From Gordonia jinghuaiqii (GTDB taxonomy: Bacteria > Actinomycetota > Actinomycetes > Mycobacteriales > Mycobacteriaceae), in assembly GCF_014041935.1 (NCBI RefSeq), contig NZ_CP059491.1:1612001-1676000 (forward strand): a stretch of DNA of 64,000 nucleotides. Reading direction: 5' to 3'. Made by a program: the position numbers and the translations under genes. Under the pieces are notes generated by a model that worked only from the letters and a program-made list of their open reading frames with translations, was not told where the DNA came from and made no database searches. This document shows, piece by piece, positions 61,445 to 64,000 of this stretch. How positions within the stretch are numbered: position 1 is the stretch's first letter; each line of letters opens with the position of its first letter.

Positions 61445-61488
61445 CTGGTTGAGTAGGCGAGGAGCTTGCGACGAGCCGTATCGAAACC
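61445..61488. repeat. Dispersed intergenic palindromic repeat element
   Basis: A 44-bp element starting CTGGTTGAGTAGGCGAGGAG and ending GAGCCGTATCGAAACC has complementary ends (GGTT/AACC) and inner GC-rich dyads. From memory, very similar sequences recur between genes in Gordonia and other mycolic-acid actinobacteria. It lies between convergent genes, where it may terminate transcription. Confidence 0.6.
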
Positions 61489-61489
61489 A

Positions 61490-62362
61490 CTAACCCACTT
61501 GAGCCCGAACCAGTTCGACGAAGGCCTGGCCGACCGGCGACAGCGATGCCGGGTCAAAGGCGATCGCGAAGGGCCGCACCACGTTGGGCTCGATCTCGCG
61601 GATGACCACGGGGTCGTCGGCCGACTCGGCCACCGACCGCTCCAGCAGGGTCGCGCCGATGCCGGCGACCACCATCGGGAGGCGTTCTTCGCGGTGTTCG
61701 GACAGCACCGCCAGCGGAGGCCGCACACCCCCGACCCGGATCGCCTCTTCGAACTCGTCGGCCACCGAGTATCCCCGTGGGACGAACACCATCGGGAACG
61801 TCGGCAGGTTTCCCAGCGGGATCGGGCCGTCGGGGACGTCGGCGTCCGGCGGAAACACCAGCACGTGCTCGTGTTGTCCCATGATGATCACCTCGAGGTC
61901 ATCGCCGGCTATCGGGAGATGGGCAACGGCGAACTCGCAATGACCGTCCTCGATCATCGACGCGGCGCGTGTCTCGTCGCGTAACTCGCCGAAACGCACG
62001 GTGACCCGCGGATATTCGGCACGGAACTGCGCGACGAGGTCGACGAGCGGTCCCACCGCTGTCGCCGGGAAGGCGAGGATGTCGAGGCGGCCGGTGAGTT
62101 CGTCCTCCGACGCGGTCAGGAGGTCGTCGACGGCACCGACATCGCGGATGATCTGGCGGGCCGGACCCACCATCGTGCGGCCCGCCGCCGACATCACCAT
62201 CCCGCGCCCGATGCGATGGAACAATTGCACCCCGAGTTCCCGTTCCAGCGCCCGAAGAGCTTGGGACACAGTCGGTTGCGCGACGCCGAGGGCCGACGCG
62301 GCGCCACCGATGCCTTGGTTCTCGACGACCGCGAGGAAGTATTCTATCTGCCTCAATTCCAT
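61490..62362 (-). CDS. LysR-family transcriptional regulator
   Basis: 290-residue LysR regulator. The N-terminal winged helix has IEYFLAVVENQGIGGAASAL and VAQPTVSQALRALERELGVQ. The long linker helix and two-lobed effector domain follow (LDILAFPATAVGPLVDL; ATLLERSVAES). It is closest in style to CynR/CatM-type aromatic or organic-acid sensors, but the ligand is unknown. It is the downstream member of two LysR genes 7 nt apart in the same direction. Both face the thiolase operon tail to tail, and an enoyl-CoA hydratase gene lies just upstream on the same strand, so regulation of nearby lipid genes is plausible. Confidence 0.92.
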   Translation of the reverse strand: MELRQIEYFLAVVENQGIGGAASALGVAQPTVSQALRALERELGVQLFHRIGRGMVMSAAGRTMVGPARQIIRDVGAVDDLLTASEDELTGRLDILAFPATAVGPLVDLVAQFRAEYPRVTVRFGELRDETRAASMIEDGHCEFAVAHLPIAGDDLEVIIMGQHEHVLVFPPDADVPDGPIPLGNLPTFPMVFVPRGYSVADEFEEAIRVGGVRPPLAVLSEHREERLPMVVAGIGATLLERSVAESADDPVVIREIEPNVVRPFAIAFDPASLSPVGQAFVELVRAQVG

Positions 62363-62369
62363 TGCGGTT

Positions 62370-63281
62370 TTACCAATCCCGCACTTCGGTCGGTTCGGGG
62401 GCGACCCCGGAGTGGACCTTTGCCGCGGAGATGAAGGCCAGAGCCGCAGGGGACGGCAACCCGGATCGCACCACCAGGCCCCAGGGGCGGGTGAGGGGCG
62501 GGTCGAGGGCGAGGTGACGGGCGCCGGGTAACTGGTGGCATGCGACCGTGCGCGGCAGAACCGTTGCGCCGGTGCCCTTCTTGACGAGACTCCAGACCGC
62601 AGAGGGGAGCGGGCAGTCGACCACGACGTTGCCCGCGGCGTCGTCGATGAGGTCGGCGAACAGGGTGCCCGTGTACTGATTGCTGTGGTCGATGACCAGT
62701 GGCATCGCTCGAATGGCGGCGCGCGGCACGGTGTCGGGCATCCCGTCGGCCAGCTCTGGTGGTGCGGCGACGACGAGTTCCTGCTCGGTCATCGGGATGG
62801 CGGTGAACGTCGCATGTTCGGCCGAGGAATCGAGGACACCGATCTCGGCTTCGCCGGATCGCAGGGAGGCGAGCACCCCCGACGGCCCCTCGGCGGCGAC
62901 CACGCGCACCGCGAGCTTCGGGAAGCGTTGCCGGAACAACCGGACGATGTTCACGATCGGGTCGATGCTGAATGCCGCATAGGTCACGATGTCCACCCGA
63001 CCGGCCTGCAACTCTCGGACCGCGTCGACCTTCACCTTCGCGCGCTCGACGTCGGCGAGGATGCGGCGGGCCGCGACGTCGAGTTTGCGTCCGGCGTCGG
63101 TGAGTTCGAGACGACGACCCGTGCGATCGAACAGTGTCACGCCCAGGCGTTTCTCGAGCGTGCGGATCGCCTGGGACAGCGACGGCTGCGAGATGTAGAG
63201 CGACTGGGCGGCCTTCGTGATCCCACCGTGGTCGACGACCGCCACGAAGTAGGTCACCAGGTGCAGGTCCACCACGCCCAT
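62370..63281 (-). CDS. LysR-family transcriptional regulator
   Basis: 303-residue LysR regulator. The winged helix reads LVTYFVAVVDHGGITKAAQS and LYISQPSLSQAIRTLEKRL, with the effector domain beginning VDIVTYAAFSIDPIVNIVRL. It shares fold but limited identity with the adjacent LysR gene, so the pair is not a recent duplication. The 7-nt spacing implies one transcript. It lies 21 nt downstream of the enoyl-CoA hydratase stop on the same strand, possibly the third gene of that unit. Effector unknown. Confidence 0.92.
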   Translation of the reverse strand: MGVVDLHLVTYFVAVVDHGGITKAAQSLYISQPSLSQAIRTLEKRLGVTLFDRTGRRLELTDAGRKLDVAARRILADVERAKVKVDAVRELQAGRVDIVTYAAFSIDPIVNIVRLFRQRFPKLAVRVVAAEGPSGVLASLRSGEAEIGVLDSSAEHATFTAIPMTEQELVVAAPPELADGMPDTVPRAAIRAMPLVIDHSNQYTGTLFADLIDDAAGNVVVDCPLPSAVWSLVKKGTGATVLPRTVACHQLPGARHLALDPPLTRPWGLVVRSGLPSPAALAFISAAKVHSGVAPEPTEVRDW

Positions 63282-63302
63282 CCTAGTGAGCCCGTCGGTG
63301 GG

Positions 63303-64000
63303 CTATTTGCCGGTCCATCGCGGCGGCCGCTTCTCGGCGAACGCGCGGGCGCCTTCCTTGGCGTCGTCCGAGGTGAACACCGGGGTCAGGTACTCCCACT
63401 GCTTCTTGATCAGGTCGGCGTCGGTGTAGTTGATGGCCATCGAGGTGACCTGCTTGGTGGCGCGGACCGCGAGCGGACCGTTGGCGGCGACCACCGCGGC
63501 GAGTTCGCGCGCACCGGCGAGGGCACCGCCCGGCTCGGTGATCCGGTTGACCAGGCCGAAGTGGTGGGCGCGTTCGGCGGTCAGCGGGTCGCCGGTCAGG
63601 GCCAGTTCCATCGCCAGCTGGTACGGCAGGATCTTGGGCAGGCGGAGCAGTCCGCCCGCGGCCGCGGCGAGTCCGCGCTTGACCTCGGGGATACCGAACT
63701 TGGCGTTGCTGGCGGCGACCACGAGGTCGGCGGACAGGGCGAGTTCGCATCCGCCTGCCAGCGCCCAGCCCTCGATGGCGGCGATGAGCGGCTTGCTCGG
63801 CGGGGCCTCGGTGAGTCCACCGAATCCGCGGCCTTCGAGCGAGACCTTCTCGCCGCGGGAGAACGCCTTGAGGTCCATCCCGGCGCAGAAGGTTCCGCCG
63901 GCGCCGGTCAGGATGCCGATGGTGAGGTCATCACGGGACTCGAGCTCGTCGATCGCGGCGGCGATGCCCTCCGAGACCTCGAGGTTCACCGCATTCTTCG
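63303..64000 (-). CDS. Enoyl-CoA hydratase/isomerase family protein, N-terminus cut by window edge
   Basis: Crotonase-fold enzyme, 231 residues visible and complete at the C-terminus. The oxyanion-hole loop is GGTFCAGMDLKAFSRGE, and the second is AIEGWALAGGCELALSADLV. FGIPEVKRGLAAAAGGLLRL is the region that carries a catalytic Glu in hydratases, and a single acidic residue is retained there. This may indicate an isomerase or other crotonase activity rather than classical hydration. The C-terminus ends FAEKRPPRWTGK, very common in mycobacterial EchA proteins. It fits the surrounding acyl-CoA dehydrogenase, SDR and thiolase genes. Confidence 0.92.
   Translation of the reverse strand, partial: KNAVNLEVSEGIAAAIDELESRDDLTIGILTGAGGTFCAGMDLKAFSRGEKVSLEGRGFGGLTEAPPSKPLIAAIEGWALAGGCELALSADLVVAASNAKFGIPEVKRGLAAAAGGLLRLPKILPYQLAMELALTGDPLTAERAHHFGLVNRITEPGGALAGARELAAVVAANGPLAVRATKQVTSMAINYTDADLIKKQWEYLTPVFTSDDAKEGARAFAEKRPPRWTGK

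Overview
The window is a high-GC actinobacterial chromosome segment. It most likely comes from a mycolic-acid-producing member of the Mycobacteriales, and Gordonia or a close relative is the best guess. The evidence is the gene content: RpfB, protein O-mannosyltransferase, an F420-dependent oxidoreductase, a fused ferredoxin/FprB reductase, a MymA/VirS-type locus and a DUF222/HNH gene. The gene order arcA, pmt, rsmI, pabB, metG, tatD, rpfB, ksgA, ispE also follows the Mycobacterium tuberculosis Rv1001-Rv1011 neighbourhood, as recalled from memory. Many genes have an extended -10-like hexamer (TANNNT) 6-8 nt before the start codon and no Shine-Dalgarno sequence, as expected for leaderless transcripts in this order. 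No rRNA, tRNA, CRISPR array, insertion sequence or prophage was recognised.

Layout. 1-5022: urea and ammonium transporters, a small conserved protein, and an AurF-like diiron oxygenase paired with an FprB-type ferredoxin reductase, all on the minus strand. 5350-14259: an unusual signalling/ion-transport cluster. A 37-residue leader ORF overlaps a flavoprotein with a Pro-rich N-terminus, followed by a small membrane protein, an FHA/zinc-ribbon protein, a CPA2 (KefB-like) antiporter and a kinase fold that lacks the catalytic Asp. A second, membrane-anchored and even more degenerate kinase fold lies convergently. 14464-21682: universal stress protein, SoxR, patatin, MFS exporter, arginine deiminase, YtrA-type GntR regulator and BCCT transporter. 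21715-28295: pmt, rsmI, a GAF/winged-helix regulator, pabB and metG. 28628-34807: a DUF222/HNH gene; a MerR-HEAT fusion with a HEAT partner under a textbook MerR operator; and a GH65 phosphorylase with a beta-phosphoglucomutase. 34980-43147: PhzF, TatD, RpfB, KsgA, an F420 oxidoreductase and HAD pair, IspE and a secreted lipase. 43152-46980: an ABC-F ATPase, a secreted SGNH hydrolase, and a DUF559 endonuclease-like gene bracketed by two related long palindromes.

46995-64000 is lipid catabolism. It holds three acyl-CoA dehydrogenases, two thiolases, two SDR dehydrogenases, an enoyl-CoA hydratase and two tandem LysR regulators. Embedded in it is a VirS/MymA-like block (AraC regulator, alpha/beta hydrolase, predicted metal-dependent hydrolase, PDR-type reductase, zinc alcohol dehydrogenase). 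The monooxygenase of that block has lost its whole middle and survives only as in-frame N- and C-terminal stubs.

Strongest candidates for something undescribed are the flavoprotein/FHA/antiporter/double-pseudokinase cluster, the palindrome-bracketed DUF559 gene, and the MerR-HEAT/HEAT module. Database novelty could not be tested here.
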